A DNA stretch of 64,000 nucleotides from Reticulitermes lucifugus (Eukaryota > Arthropoda > Insecta > Blattodea > Rhinotermitidae), in assembly GCA_026260175.1 (NCBI GenBank), contig JAKCWW010000592.1:2303-66302 (forward strand), given 5' to 3'. Under the pieces are notes generated by a model that ran no database searches, was not told where the DNA came from, and saw nothing but the letters and a program-made list of their open reading frames with translations. This document shows, one piece after another, positions 39,737-51,275 of the stretch (position 1 is its first letter; each line of letters opens with the position of its first letter). Position numbers and translations under genes: made by a program.

Positions 39737-40038
39737 ATATATATATTATGCAGACAAATGTACACAGTATATGTTATTTAACACAGTTTTTATTAAATGT
39801 TGCCCAACATGTTTCTAGCCTATATAAGGCTCATCTTCAGGGGCTCTTTTGTTGAAATTACAATAGCTATATTATTGGTATATAAAATTGTATATACCAA
39901 TAATATAGATGTTGTAATTTCAACAAAAGAGCCCCTGAAGATGAGCCTTATATAGGCTAGAAACATGTTGGGCANCATTTAATAAAAATTGTGTTAAATA
40001 ACATATACTGTGTACATTTGTCTGCATAACATATATAT
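39737..40038. repeat. 300-bp near-perfect palindrome (foldback element F3)
   Basis: The arms mirror each other about a centre at 39887/39888 with a 6-base spacer (aaattg). Each arm, read inward, runs tatgcagacaaatgtacaca, gtatatgttatttaacacag, tgttgcccaacatgtttcta, gcctatataaggctcatctt, caggggctcttttgttg, attattggtatata. Only a few positions differ, so the insertion or duplication is young. AT-rich ends may be TA-type target flanks. No coding capacity. Confidence 0.95.
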
Positions 40039-41052
40039 TAAACATACGAGTATAGGCTATATTTTTTGTAGTGAATATTTAAGACACGTAGCAGAAGAAG
40101 ACGAAAGAAATATGAAACGTAAAAGCGCAGATATAAAATATCAGATTTTCGAGAGGAAATTTCCACTCTTTCGAAGTCAGATACAGACGAATCCAGCGTG
40201 TTTCGTCGAAACAGTTGTATTGACATAAAGCACGTTCGATGTGAGAGTACAGAAGTCCACTGTCTGAGATACGTCGTTTATGGCATGGAAAGGGATTATC
40301 CTTTCTTTAAATCTTCCATGAACACTGCTAAACTGCAGGTCCTTTTAATGGCTGGGGTCGACACTTTAGTGTTCCACGTACAGCTGCACCAATGTAGCCT
40401 AAATAGTCATGGTGAATTTTTCTCAGGGCTGTAAACTTTAATTAAATGCAGTCACTGGTTTTATTCTCTACAAATAAATGTGTATCAATGGAGCTTTCAT
40501 TGTGACATTCAATATGAAAGTCGTGTCACCAGAAGTCATTACTTCAACTTCTGACTTCAAGGGTGTTACATTGTTCGAATTTCGACTTTGGGGGCGAAAA
40601 CGAAATTAATTTCTTACGTAAAGTTTATCTTAATACAAATATCATTAACTGCATGGGGCAGAATCGTTCTGGTGAATTTGAGAATCACCCATTTATTCAA
40701 GAAATTTCACAGGAAAATTTAATACCTTGTTGAAAAGAGCAGTCACTGGATTTTCTCCTTATATGGAAAAATAATAATATTATAAAAATGGAGATTAGTG
40801 ATATTAATCAAAAGTGTCTTACAACTATGCATAACAGATGCCCTGGAATTACAAGGAAAGAGTCACTTTAATGCAAAGGTACATGTGAGACAGACGTAAT
40901 GAGAGAGATTAGGCGATTCTGGAACCGTATCAATACCAAGCTTATGGTTTGGACTATATCAGAAATGCGTACATTAAAAAAGGTTAAATGCGACTTCACA
41001 TTGCATTATAGCCATGTAAGTTCTTGGCTGTTAACGAATGCTAATTACCAAA
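40039..41052. other. No feature recognised
   Basis: AT-rich unique sequence with short open frames only. Confidence 0.5.
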
Positions 41053-41190
41053 TCTTCAAGGGTCAAGAAGTCCAAGAAGAACTTTCTTCTTGGACTTCTT
41101 GACCCTTGAAGATGGGACCGATAGGTTGTCCCGAAACGTCGGTACAGAATGCTGTGTAATATCCCAGAAGAGCGCAGATCTCAATGGGGG
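41053..41190. repeat. Foldback element family F1, one full arm plus a short mirror
   Basis: A perfect 27-bp inverted repeat (41053-41079 and 41086-41112, 6-base spacer) starts tcttcaagggtcaagaag. To the right, a single F1 arm continues: gaagatgggaccgatagg, ttgtcccgaaacgtcggtac, atatcccagaagagcgcaga. The other long arm is missing. Confidence 0.88.
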
Positions 41191-42871
41191 AACATTTTCA
41201 TGCGTTTTGAACTTACGTTTATGTATTAGATACATATAAGTGGTCAGCTTCTAACTCCACCGCTTTGTCTCCCGGAAAAGTGCCTCCATTGCCCATTGGG
41301 TACGAGGCTGTGTGGACCCCAGAATCAGTCTGGACTCACTAGCAATTACAAAAGTCTCTGTCCCGACCTTGAATCATATCCTTGTAGCCTATCCCACAGG
41401 CTGTCATTGTACTTACAGAGATACACTGGCTCATAAGAGTATTAGAGAAACGTAGAAATTGAAGGCTCCTCATTATACTGTTGTCCCCACCTTCTTGTTA
41501 TTTCCACTCTTCCCAAATATACTCTTGAGCCCATTTTCAAACATCCTTCATCTGTTTTTTTTAGAGTGACTGATCAAGTTTTACACCTCTACAAAACAAC
41601 AAATACAATTTAGTCCTTTTTTTTAGTCGTTAGATTTCTATGTAGGAATGGGCAAGACAATTTTGCCCCTCATTATACAAACCCATTAATGAGTATAAAG
41701 TGGAGAAAATCATTAAAATTTAGTACGCACCGGCGTCCCTCCTTAGAATCAGTTTCCTCTTTATGCAGTGGGGGACTGTATACGTTTCGAACTGTTTACT
41801 TGTGCAAGGACAGAAAATTGCTGCTCACAGAATACAATCCTGCATTCACACAACGAAATCCTCAGTCGCAGCTATCGATCTATTGTCCTATTGGCTAGGA
41901 TACACCTCATTTTCTTCTTCTCATCATTCAAAAGGAAAAAATACGGGACCCCTTCCCGCTCCTCATCTCATTTTCCCCGTCCAAAAATACGGAGATCATT
42001 GAAAGAAGACTTCAACAGATTGACTGGAAATGTGGAAAAAAAAAAAAAAAAAATAGGGGGAGAAAACGAATGGGAGCAGAAGAAGTCGTTCAGCACGGAA
42101 ACTGAAAAAGACATCATCCAAAGGAGAGTCTCTTCAAAAACTCATGTCTAGTCTTTCTTTTTCCTTCAGAATAGGGTTGTGGCTTTTTCTTTAGCTTTTC
42201 TTGGACTTCTATTCTTGTTCTCTGGAGGGTTTTAAGTTTTTTTTAAAGAAAAGAAGACTAAGAAGATGGAGGACGGTGGTTTGGGGAGGAGAGATACATT
42301 CGGAAGATTAGCTTATGCTCGTACTTGGCGTCGTGATGCCTTCAGAAGGTAGGATCATCTTTGTGGATATATATATATATATGAGGACATTTCATCTCAG
42401 TATCCCTGCCGCAAAGTTTCTGTAATTTTGTCGTTGCAACTTGCCTAAAAGTTACTGAAGAATAGTGGGTTCAAGTGATAGTGCTGCAAAGTATGTTAAC
42501 ATGTGTAACCCAAAGTACCTCTTTACTACACGCAACAACATAAACATCTTTGAAATTCTACAATATTGTGGCGATGGTGGTGAAATGTACGTGATTATGA
42601 AAAACTGTTATTTATGAATTCTACGATAATTATCAGATCATGTACTAGGATCTCGATGTTTGTAATTAATTGGGACCGGTGAAACCGTCACAAGCAGAGG
42701 AGTCACGGACATCGTAATCCGTTTTAAATGTAAAAGGCCTGTTTTTTTTTAAAAAAACATAAAAACTCGTAACAAAGTATAAAATAACCTCAAAAAAACA
42801 AAATTCAGGAAAGCGTGTTTTAATAAAATACAACAAGTTTTGAATCATAAAGCGCAGGAAACGATTGAATA
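41191..42871. other. No gene recognised; A-rich tract at 42034-42052 and (AT)n at 42369-42382
   Basis: Mostly AT-rich. Three overlapping open frames at 41689-42151 end in the A-rich tract and look fortuitous. Confidence 0.45.
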
Positions 42872-42873
42872 AG

Positions 42874-43011
42874 ATTAAAATTAAAACCAACTTGATGCAC
42901 ACTCACTATTAAAAAACTTTAATAGTAGATTAATTAACATGTCGGGTTAATTAATCTACTATTAAAGTTTTTTTAATAGTGAGTGTGCATCAAGCTGGTT
43001 TTAATTTTAAT
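42874..43011. repeat. Inverted repeat, about 65-bp arms, cruciform-capable
   Basis: Left arm ttaaaattaaaaccaacttg, atgcacactcactattaaaa, ctttaatagtagattaatta is mirrored by the right arm, with a roughly 10-base spacer (catgtcgggt region). The arms differ at about two positions and by one A. No coding capacity. Confidence 0.92.
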
Positions 43012-43975
43012 TTATACAAGATGCACGGTGAATACAATATTAAATAGATTGAATAAGACTTTAATTGCACAAATTATGAAAGAAATTAACGTCACTTAAT
43101 GAAAGAGAGAACTTGACTGAGCTGAGAGTGATCTGCGCAATAGCAGGAGCGTTGGAAATGCCATCTCACCAGCCACCAGCCAGGTGTATTTCCACTCTCC
43201 CATAACACTTCGTAGAGTGATGTTTAATTAAGCACAAAGACAACTTCACCTGTATTCTTACTTTTGAGAATGAAAGCGCAAAAGTGATTACAAATGTCTT
43301 CCAAAAGAAATTTTCTGTAAATATTTATCTACAAAGAATATTAATAAAGAATGGCAGATTTGTTGTTTTTACTGCCATATCACAAAATTATAAAGATTAT
43401 CGATTCGTGTTTAAATACGTGTATTCGGATTTTCTTGATCTCTCCTTCTGTGCGATGCTTTGTGCATTTTCATTTTGTTACAGGGGATTAAATTTTAACT
43501 TCTTTCTCCCAGCGCTCGTCTTCAAAATCACAGTATTATTCTTAAATAAACAGAACGTATTTTTGAACACAACACTTTGAAGCACAAAATTCATTTAAAC
43601 ATTATTTAGCAATTCGTTTTTTCTTTACAAAAACACATAAGGCTTCTATGACGAACACCAGCCGGTCAATGTTGTTGAGGAAAATAACAGCTGTTTGTAG
43701 TGAGAATCATCAGAAACACGTAAATATTATGTGTGAGCAAAATGCGTAGTTCTCTAGTTTTAATGCACGGTCCGTAGGGTCATCACTGTGCTTTAAAGTA
43801 TTAAACAGATGTGAAATACCAAATGCAGCATGACACAACTATCTTATTGTCACTGCATTCCAAATAGATCCGGTTTCGGTAATTCCACTACAGTTTCATT
43901 AAGACAGATAAACTCCGTTATATAATGTATTAATTCAAAGTAGTAAATTTATTTTGTACCTGTTAATTGCTGTGA
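43012..43975. other. No feature recognised
   Basis: AT-rich unique sequence; a 98-codon open frame at 43284-43580 is featureless. Confidence 0.5.
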
Positions 43976-44195
43976 TTGTTTCTACGCAGTTTGTTTTGCT
44001 GCGGTTTCAGCTATGCAGTTTACTGTGCTGTAGTTTTGGCTATGCCTTCACTGTGCTGTAATTGTAGCTGTGCAGTTCACTGTGTTGCAGCTGTGGCTAT
44101 GCAGCTCACTGTGCTGTGGTTTTGGCTATGCCTTCACTGTGCTGTAGTTGTAGCTATGTAGTTTACTGTGCTTCAGCTGTAACTCCTTCTCTTCG
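43976..44195. repeat. Minisatellite, about 30-bp unit
   Basis: Diverged repeats of tgtgctgtagttgtagctat followed by gcagttcac, with a longer-range repeat of ggctatgccttcactgtgct (at about 44038 and 44122). An open frame across it reads as Cys/Ala/Val-rich repeats but reflects the repeat. Confidence 0.85.
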
Positions 44196-44439
44196 CCATC
44201 ACTAACCTCCAGAGTTCGGCTTATCCCTTTCCAATTCAGTCTTGTGAGCTTTCATATCTTCTCAACTCAACTTGGATTGTTCCAAGGGTGTTAGAATTGT
44301 GAAGCAGCATAACATCTGGGTGAGGGGGAAGAAGTAGCAGGAGGGGGAGGATAGAGTCTCTATTTAACTCTGAAAAATGAGCCTTGACACTTGGACCCCT
44401 CCTCCCGGTTCTCAATCTTTTCTTCTCCCAATCAGTGCC
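44196..44439. other. No feature recognised
   Basis: Contains two G-rich patches (gagggggaagaag, aggagggggaggatag) at about 44323-44352. Confidence 0.45.
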
Positions 44440-44640
44440 GGACTGATTCTACTTGCTGTCTGTGGAACGTAAAGCTGAAATAACTTTGCGGTTATTTTTC
44501 AAGTAATTGGCACTACACAGACTTTTGTGATCTCCAGTTGGAGATTTTAATCACAAAACCTTAAATTTAATTACTCCGTATAAGCTTCTGATTTTTATAA
44601 TTTTATGGCACCGTATCTCCAATTTGATCTTACGAACGAA
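44440..44640. promoter_or_regulatory. Candidate enhancer, homeodomain-site-rich (weak)
   Basis: Unique tract with aagtaattggcac, ggagattttaatcac, ttaaatttaattactcc and an inverted pair ctccagttggag. Clustered TAAT-type cores in non-repetitive DNA suggest regulation; composition alone could explain it. Confidence 0.25.
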
Positions 44641-45774
44641 GTGTCATTGCTTCCATTTCCTGTTGAACATTTGTATTGAATCCTTATTTGCATGCTAAGT
44701 CATGTTTAACTTAGAAGTGACTTAACACACGCTACAAAATTTTAGTTCATAAATCTAAAGGGAAGAGGACACTTGGGAGACATATGCATAGGTGGGAGGA
44801 AAATGTTGGTTATTCTAAAGCGATAAGGTTTGAAGGTGTGGTCTGGATTTATTTTACTCGCAGCAGGGTCTCATGGCGGTTTCCTATAAATATCTTAATC
44901 AACCTTCGTGTTACGTAAAAGGCCAGAAAATTCTTGACCAGCTGAGATTCTTTCGGATGCGTGGAGTCGTTTAAAACGCTCAAATTCGGAAAAATCAAAT
45001 CTGTTCCAACATTTTGTACTTCTGTTTTTCATCAGTTTATTTCATCTTCTGAGACATATGTTATGATATGTATGATTCTGAATTTTCTGGCGGAAGATGT
45101 GTGGCAATTAGGCTACTTTAGAAAGCTGGGAGGAAATAATGTTAAATCTCCTTTGACATTCCCCAATTCGGCTGCTGTGTAAACCAGTTAGGACTTACAG
45201 CCATGACAAAATAATATTCATGTATTATGATCTGTTAGTAACGTCATTTCTAATAAAGAGTTTTGTTCTAAAAAGTGGAGTAATTATTCTGAAAGATAAA
45301 AGGTTCAAATGCATGTGAGTACGGTGAGTTTCTGTTGCCCGAAAGGGAAGGAAGTGAAATCCAAGAATTCTTAAAATACCGTGCTTATAATAGTGAGTTT
45401 TGCATCTGGCCAAAAACACTTTCGTAGGATCTTATAATCCTCCTTAGTTTGTAGCTTCTAAAATTAAGTTCTGTAAAACAAACACGCTCTTACTGCACGT
45501 GAGTTTTCTTGACATGCGCGTTTGAATCTATGTTCGGTCATCATTATTTTCGCTATCAGTGCTTCTGTCGGCTTCATATACGTGCAATTATGAAATCGCC
45601 TGTCAGACAATGGAAACTGAAAGACACTTACACAAGTTAGAAATTCAGGGTGTCAATTAGGGAAAGTAATTTACTAATTAGTTTTAATTAGTTTCGTTGA
45701 AGGGAATTTAAAAATGTTTCTTGCACATGGTGGACATATTCATAATTGCGCTAGTATGAAGTTGATATTGGTTG
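44641..45774. other. No gene or repeat recognised apart from the TAATTAG pair
   Basis: AT-rich unique sequence. Confidence 0.5.
45671..45691. promoter_or_regulatory. Two adjacent TAATTAG homeodomain sites
   Basis: ctaattag at 45674 and taattag at 45685, 10 bp apart, one helical turn. TAATTAG is a known preferred core of Vsx/paired-like homeodomains, so autoregulation is conceivable. Confidence 0.3.
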
Positions 45775-46215
45775 TCAAAAACGGGCAATGACAGAGCAAT
45801 TGAAATCATCTCTTAAAACGTGGGAGCGGAAAATATTAAGAAACATATATGTTTCAAGGGAAGATAAAAATGGCTAGATAATCCGAAATAATGATAAATT
45901 ACAAGTAATGTATAGAAAACCAAATATTGTAGCAACAAAAATATAAGACGACTAAAATGAGCTGGCCATCTGGTAAGAATATCTGGTGATAGGTCCGTAA
46001 AGACAGTATTTCTGGAGAAACCAGACGGAAGAAGAAAAGCAGGAAGACCAAAACTAACGTGGCTATACTACATTGAGAATGATCTGAAATCGATGGGTGT
46101 CAAGAGATTGAGGAAGAAGCAGAAGACAGATCTGCATGGGTTATTCTGAAGGAGGTACTGGTTAAACTATAAGGACCGTATGCCAGCAAGGAAGAAGAAG
46201 AAAAGAAGAAGAAGA
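45775..46215 (+). repeat. LINE fragment (family L1b), reverse-transcriptase C-terminal region and 3' end
   Basis: Translation, with stops and shifts, gives SLKTWERKILRNIYVS, LQVMYRKPNIVATKI, then SWPSG-type decay, TVFLEKPDGRRKAGRPK, ENDLKSMGVKRL, ILKEVLVKL and GPYASKEEE. The GRRKAGRPK...DLKSMGVKR order is the usual C-terminal tail of abundant insect LINEs. 5'-truncated and degraded. Confidence 0.88.
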
Positions 46216-46242
46216 ACATGATGATGATGATGATGATGATGA
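46195..46242. repeat. (GAA)n then (GAT)n microsatellite at the LINE tail
   Basis: gaagaag-rich tract followed by eight GAT units, directly at the 3' end of the LINE fragment, as expected of a LINE 3' tail. Confidence 0.85.
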
Positions 46243-47944
46243 AGCTGATGTAGGCATTGGTAGAAACAATAATGTTCTCTTGTAGGCTGAAGCGGGCACG
46301 TCAAGGTACTCGTCTGACATTTATGAAGGAATGAACAGGATTTTATCCTATCACTTTGTATTTATTTGTATAGATTTGTATGCATGTCGCTGGATTGCAG
46401 TATTTTCTTGTTTAGCTTGAGAGTACACTCTGCTGCTCCGGTGATACCCCGTTTCCCTCTAATAGCTCGGTTCACGAGACACTTGAGAAGGTTCTGCAGA
46501 ATCAGGGTACCAGAGCAGGATGGCCATATGTCAGCCATTTCCGCTTTTCCACACGAATCTCGTGTAGTGTCGAGCGTATTGTTCTTCTAAGACGCAACTT
46601 TTTACAAACCTTCATTCGCTGACATTTGTTAGCAAAAACTGTACGCTTTAATCAGAATATTAAATGGACGTACGATAGACACGATCCTGGCTGTACTCAA
46701 TACTTCTCGCGTTTTAGGCAAGTCAAACCATATTAGATCAGGCCAACACAACTCTGTCACAGAAATTCGAGTTACGGTACCCAAGATAACTTGCATAAAG
46801 AACTAAAATCATTATTCCACTTTCGTTAGGGGCTGAGGTTTGATTTTAGTTACGCAAACTGAATTCACCATTTCAACAGGACTGACCTTTCATAGCAGCA
46901 AGATACGCTTTCAGCCTTCGTTTTTTTTTTATACAACCTACAGTGAAGCTGAGAAATTTATTGCACCAAGGCTAAACTTCGTGTTTATCAGTTTAGTAAA
47001 CATGTGCCCAACATATATAAATAAATAAAATACAGATTTTAATCTATATTATTTTTATTTTGCCCCTTTCAAACTTCGAGGTTTCGTTTCCGTGACAAAA
47101 TGTATGCTTTTTTTGACACATACCCAACTTCAAAAAAATATTCTTTTCACAAAGGTTAGGAATTAGACTTTCATTTTAGTGACAAGTACTGACAGATGAC
47201 AATGGGACGAAAATTTATGATTACAAATATAGGGACATACATAAAGGATTTACCATGACGAATCTTCCTGGACACCTTGCTCTTTCATTTCGCAGCCGTC
47301 ACACACTTGACAGTCGCTATATAGTTGGCAACCATGATTCCTTACCGTCTCTTAATTGTCACGCAAGTTCCACACAACACGTTGAGTCACGTGCATGTAT
47401 GTTATGAACATATTAACTTATTCAGTCGCAACTGATGTTTCTGTTTGATGCCTGCATAATTGTAAGCACTTCCGTATTACTAGGGAAATGGTGGAACTCC
47501 TACGAGTACATTGGTACCATTTCGTGTCATCAGCTTTAACCTGTGTAGTGTGTATCAGTGTTAATAACCTATCATAATGCAGAACACTTACATAGTCGAA
47601 TAACAAGTGTATCGTGTAAACAACCTGAATTGCATCAGCATGTGTTTGCAGGAAATAAAGCACGTGTTGGTAAAAGTAAGTTAGCTACGCACATATTACA
47701 TTCGAGCTCCTCACAACACAGGGGCAAGTCCACGTTCTATTTATGTGCCTACTTCATATTAAGTTATAATGGCGGCAACTCTTTATTATATGCTGGTTAA
47801 ATAACATTTAATCTTATGCATAGACCTCAAAACGCTGAATTCAAGACATCGCACGGAAGCAAGTTCAAACCGAGAGTATTGGAGGCATCAAACGGTCATA
47901 TGGAACATAATTTTTTTTCATTACAACTTTTGTTCTCATACTGG
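46243..47944. other. No feature recognised
   Basis: AT-rich unique sequence with short open frames. Confidence 0.5.
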
Positions 47945-48237
47945 AGTCGGTATAGTGACTAGGCTACGGGACAGACAACCGAGGACTTGCAGTTCGATTC
48001 CCGGGAGATGTAAGAGTTTTATCCCTTGTCCAAAGCTTTCGGACCGGCTCTGGACACCACCCAGACATTTCATATTTATTGGCGCTCGTCTCCTGGCGGT
48101 AAAAGTGGCCGAGGCGTGTAGCTGACCACGCACCTCCCTCTAGTAATGATGTTAAGAATAAGTGGAGCTATAATTCTACTCCTCCACATGCCTTCATCGC
48201 ATGCACAGTAACAAACTTAACTTTTACCTTACCTCCC
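47945..48237 (+). repeat. SINE family A, full length, diverged
   Basis: Head with gtcggtatagtgactaggc and B box gcagttcgattcccgggag; body with ggaccggctctggacacc, ggcggtaaaagtggccgag, ccacgcacctccctctag, gtggagctataattctactc; tail aacttaacttttaccttacc. Confidence 0.88.
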
Positions 48238-49741
48238 GGCACAGATATCTCTTGACTACTTTATATAAAACATTTGATTCTCTGTACCGGATATGATACA
48301 GTCCGCTGGAGTCCACAAACATTACTTTAGTTCCATGTTTTTGGTCCCGTGGGCCGGTAAATATATTTGAACATTTAGCTGTCTGATATCGAATATGTAT
48401 GTTTCGACAGCATGTGTGTGAGTGCAGCTGGTTGGTTACACTATGTGACTTTCAGCAGAATCGCCGTGTTTATGTGAAACTTCTCATGTAATTTCCACAG
48501 AACTCTATACAGGAGATTAATTAACTGCTTATTGTAAAAATGGACTTACAATTAGTGTTATTTTATTTTATATTCAGCAAACGAACAACTAACTCCATGG
48601 AGCAGAATTTTTTTCGAGAGGCTAATAGACCCTCATCTGGTCAAGAAACCCCCCCCCGCACTTTATGGAAAAGGAGGTTCATTACCGCATGCACAACAGC
48701 CCGGCACAAGTACAACATTAGGGTCAAATGGGACTACGTGCTATGGTTAAAGTTTTTAGAAAAAATTAACTTAAAATATATTTATAGATCCACTTCGTAT
48801 CGCACACATTAGTTGTCGTTTGGTCTGAGATCCACACAAAACACAGAAACACTCCAGTCTGGGGGCAGAAAATAGTATTTTTGAATGTTAAACCTGTTGG
48901 TACATAAAGTAACGTTGGGCTTTAAAGGGTTCAAGGAGAATTGTCCGATAACGAGCTAGTATTAAATAAACCGAAATTAGGAATTGTCTAGAGTTTGGAG
49001 AATCCGAAACGTCGTTAGGAGCAAAGTTTACATTAAGCAGGCTCCACACAATGTTAGAGGTGTATAAAAGAAATAAGGGAGAGGAAACACCAATCAAACG
49101 TGTGCATCTTGCATCTCGTAAACCAATACACAGTAACACATTCTTCCAAATGTGGTCTCTGCCTACGTCCATTCAGTTCACCCCTCTTGAATCGTAAATT
49201 CAGCACAACTCTGTCACTCCTATTTTTCTACAGAGCAGTAATGGAGGTGGGGAAAGAGTTGAGTGAAGAAAAGCGGGGATCACTTGAAACCTTATCACGA
49301 TTATAGTCCTGCAGCCAGGTGTTTGGAATGCTGCAGTGTTTGCAAACATCTGTCTGTCATCTAAACGCTTTTGAATGCATCTCCAATTATCACTGCTATT
49401 ATTATTATTATTATCTAGGGAGGACATGGCCTCTTTAGCTATATGCCCTTCCCCATATATTATCTATTATAAATGTTTTATTGCTTCCTTTTCTTTCTTT
49501 ACATAACTCCTTTTTCTAAGTTCACTGTTACCAGCAACGGCGTACAAATTGAACTAGCGGTAGAATTTATACCAAATGATTGCCTTGCCGTTTAAAGATC
49601 CACAATCACAACCGCAATCACCATCAAACGTGAGATCCCCCAGCAGTATATGTTGACCTACAAGACAGCAAAAGATTTCTCTTCCAGTCTCAGCTGGACC
49701 TGTCACAATGCCACTAATTGAGACATTGATCAACGACAGAT
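48238..49741. other. No gene recognised
   Basis: AT-rich. C8 run at about 48650 and an (ATT)n run at about 49401. Open frames of 60-94 codons are featureless. Confidence 0.5.
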
Positions 49742-50271
49742 AGGCAAGGCATGCAGTGTACATGCAACGTAACATTGAGGCGCGTTCAAGTAAACATTGT
49801 TGCAATGGAAAGCAATAAATATTACATATTCTGAGTGCGTGTTTGTAGCCTTTGTTATCCAGCATGCAAAGCGCATGCGCCATATTATATTGCCATCTGT
49901 AGCCTGTCCGGCTCTACAATATTTTTACACATTATCTCATAAATGGCACGATCTTTGGGAAAACGTTATTGAATATAAAATGTGTGTTTTGAATTCCTCT
50001 ACAACTTTTTTTTCTGAAGAATTTCTTATTCTAAAAAAAATTCTGCGAGATATTGTCATGAATGTAGTTAGGCCTTCATGTAAAGTACCCGTTATTCTTG
50101 TCAGATTGTATTAAAACCTGAATTTTCTCGACAAAGTTTCGAAAAATATACAAATACAAAATTTCATTAAAATTCGTCCAGTGGGAGCCGAGGTGTTCCA
50201 AGCGGACGGACAGACGGAGAGACATATGACGAAGCTGAGAGTCTTTCGCAGTTTTGCGAATGCGCCTAAAA
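49742..50271 (+). repeat. Dispersed repeat R1, copy D
   Basis: Starts aaggcatgcagtgtacatgc, continues cgtaacattgaggcgcgttc, then cacattatctcataaatgg, cccgttattcttgtcagatt, a short GACAGAC tract, and ends ttgcgaatgcgcctaaaa. Confidence 0.88.
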
Positions 50272-50389
50272 TTTATCCAGTGTTGCATTTATTCCTGCAT
50301 TTTACTCAGTGGTTCGATTCTTGGCATAGATATTGTCATTCACGCAGTCTTGCTCACCTTTGTTTTCAGCCCCTTCATGTAGGAGCTGC

Positions 50390-50640
50390 ATTAATTCAGA
50401 GAACACGAAAGGAAAGACTACGCGACAGATGGCAGTACAGTAAGACTATTAGACTGTGTTCTGAAGAAAAGTGACGTGATGATGTAGATGGATTTATTTG
50501 GTTTATAATAGGCTCAAGTTCATAAACCGTAATAAACTTGAGAGTTCTGTAAGAGGCAGGTTATTCTTGATAAGTTGGACGAATCTTAGCTTCTCAAGAA
50601 GGACTGTCTGTACTCGATGAAGCTTTACTTCTTTAAGTTA
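50390..50640 (+). repeat. LINE family L1a 3' end
   Basis: Translation RTRKERLRDRWQYSKTIRLC then RDDVDGFIWF parallels the GRPRRRWEDN...DDVDWIHLAQ region of the family. The shared tail cttagcttctcaagaaggac follows at about 50587. Degraded, with at least one stop. Confidence 0.72.
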
Positions 50641-51034
50641 TGTAACTATATTTTTTTCCCCGATATCAATGTTCATCTGTCTGAGGACAAATGTATTCTG
50701 AGTCATTTAACATAATCGGCCTTGGGACTAACAGATTTTGGGAGGAGAATTCTAGAAGTGAATTTATTTGTTGTGATTAAATGGAAAGTGTGATGCGGAC
50801 ATGTGAAATTTCTGTAATGCGACACAAATTAATTGAACATTTGCAGCGTTGCGTAGGACGTTCAGTTAAATTTTTATTACTTGCATTTCCTCTTTCCTAT
50901 TTCCTACATACGACATGTACGAGTAAGTATATAGTTCAGAATTTACAAGTAGCTACTGGAAAAAGGGACCAGGGCTGCGATTTACACTGCGACATTTATT
51001 CGACTTTGAGACCATAGTACAATAGGCCTATGTA

Positions 51035-51275
51035 AGTTACAGATGCTGACAGAAATGCATGTACATCTTCGTGATAAGTGTCCCATTATTTTTGTTCAGT
51101 TTTAACGAAAATTTAAACGGCTGCCGTAAAATTTCTCGATGTCAGATTTAGTAAAAAATTTGTTTAGCGTTTCTCGATTTATTGCATGGATACAGACAGA
51201 AGAACAGACAGACAGACAGACAGACTGAGCCGTCTTAATAGTCGTTCTGTATGGATACGAAAGCGCCTCAATATT
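51035..51275 (+). repeat. Dispersed repeat R1, 3' half, diverged (copy E)
   Basis: Holds the R1 order: gtgtcccattatttttgttc, a (CAGA)n tract at 51197-51225, then cttaatagtcg and aaagcgcctcaatatt. Confidence 0.65.

Noticed and set aside
43284-43580. 98-codon hydrophobic open frame
   Set aside because: Phe/Tyr-rich from T-rich DNA; no recognisable protein.
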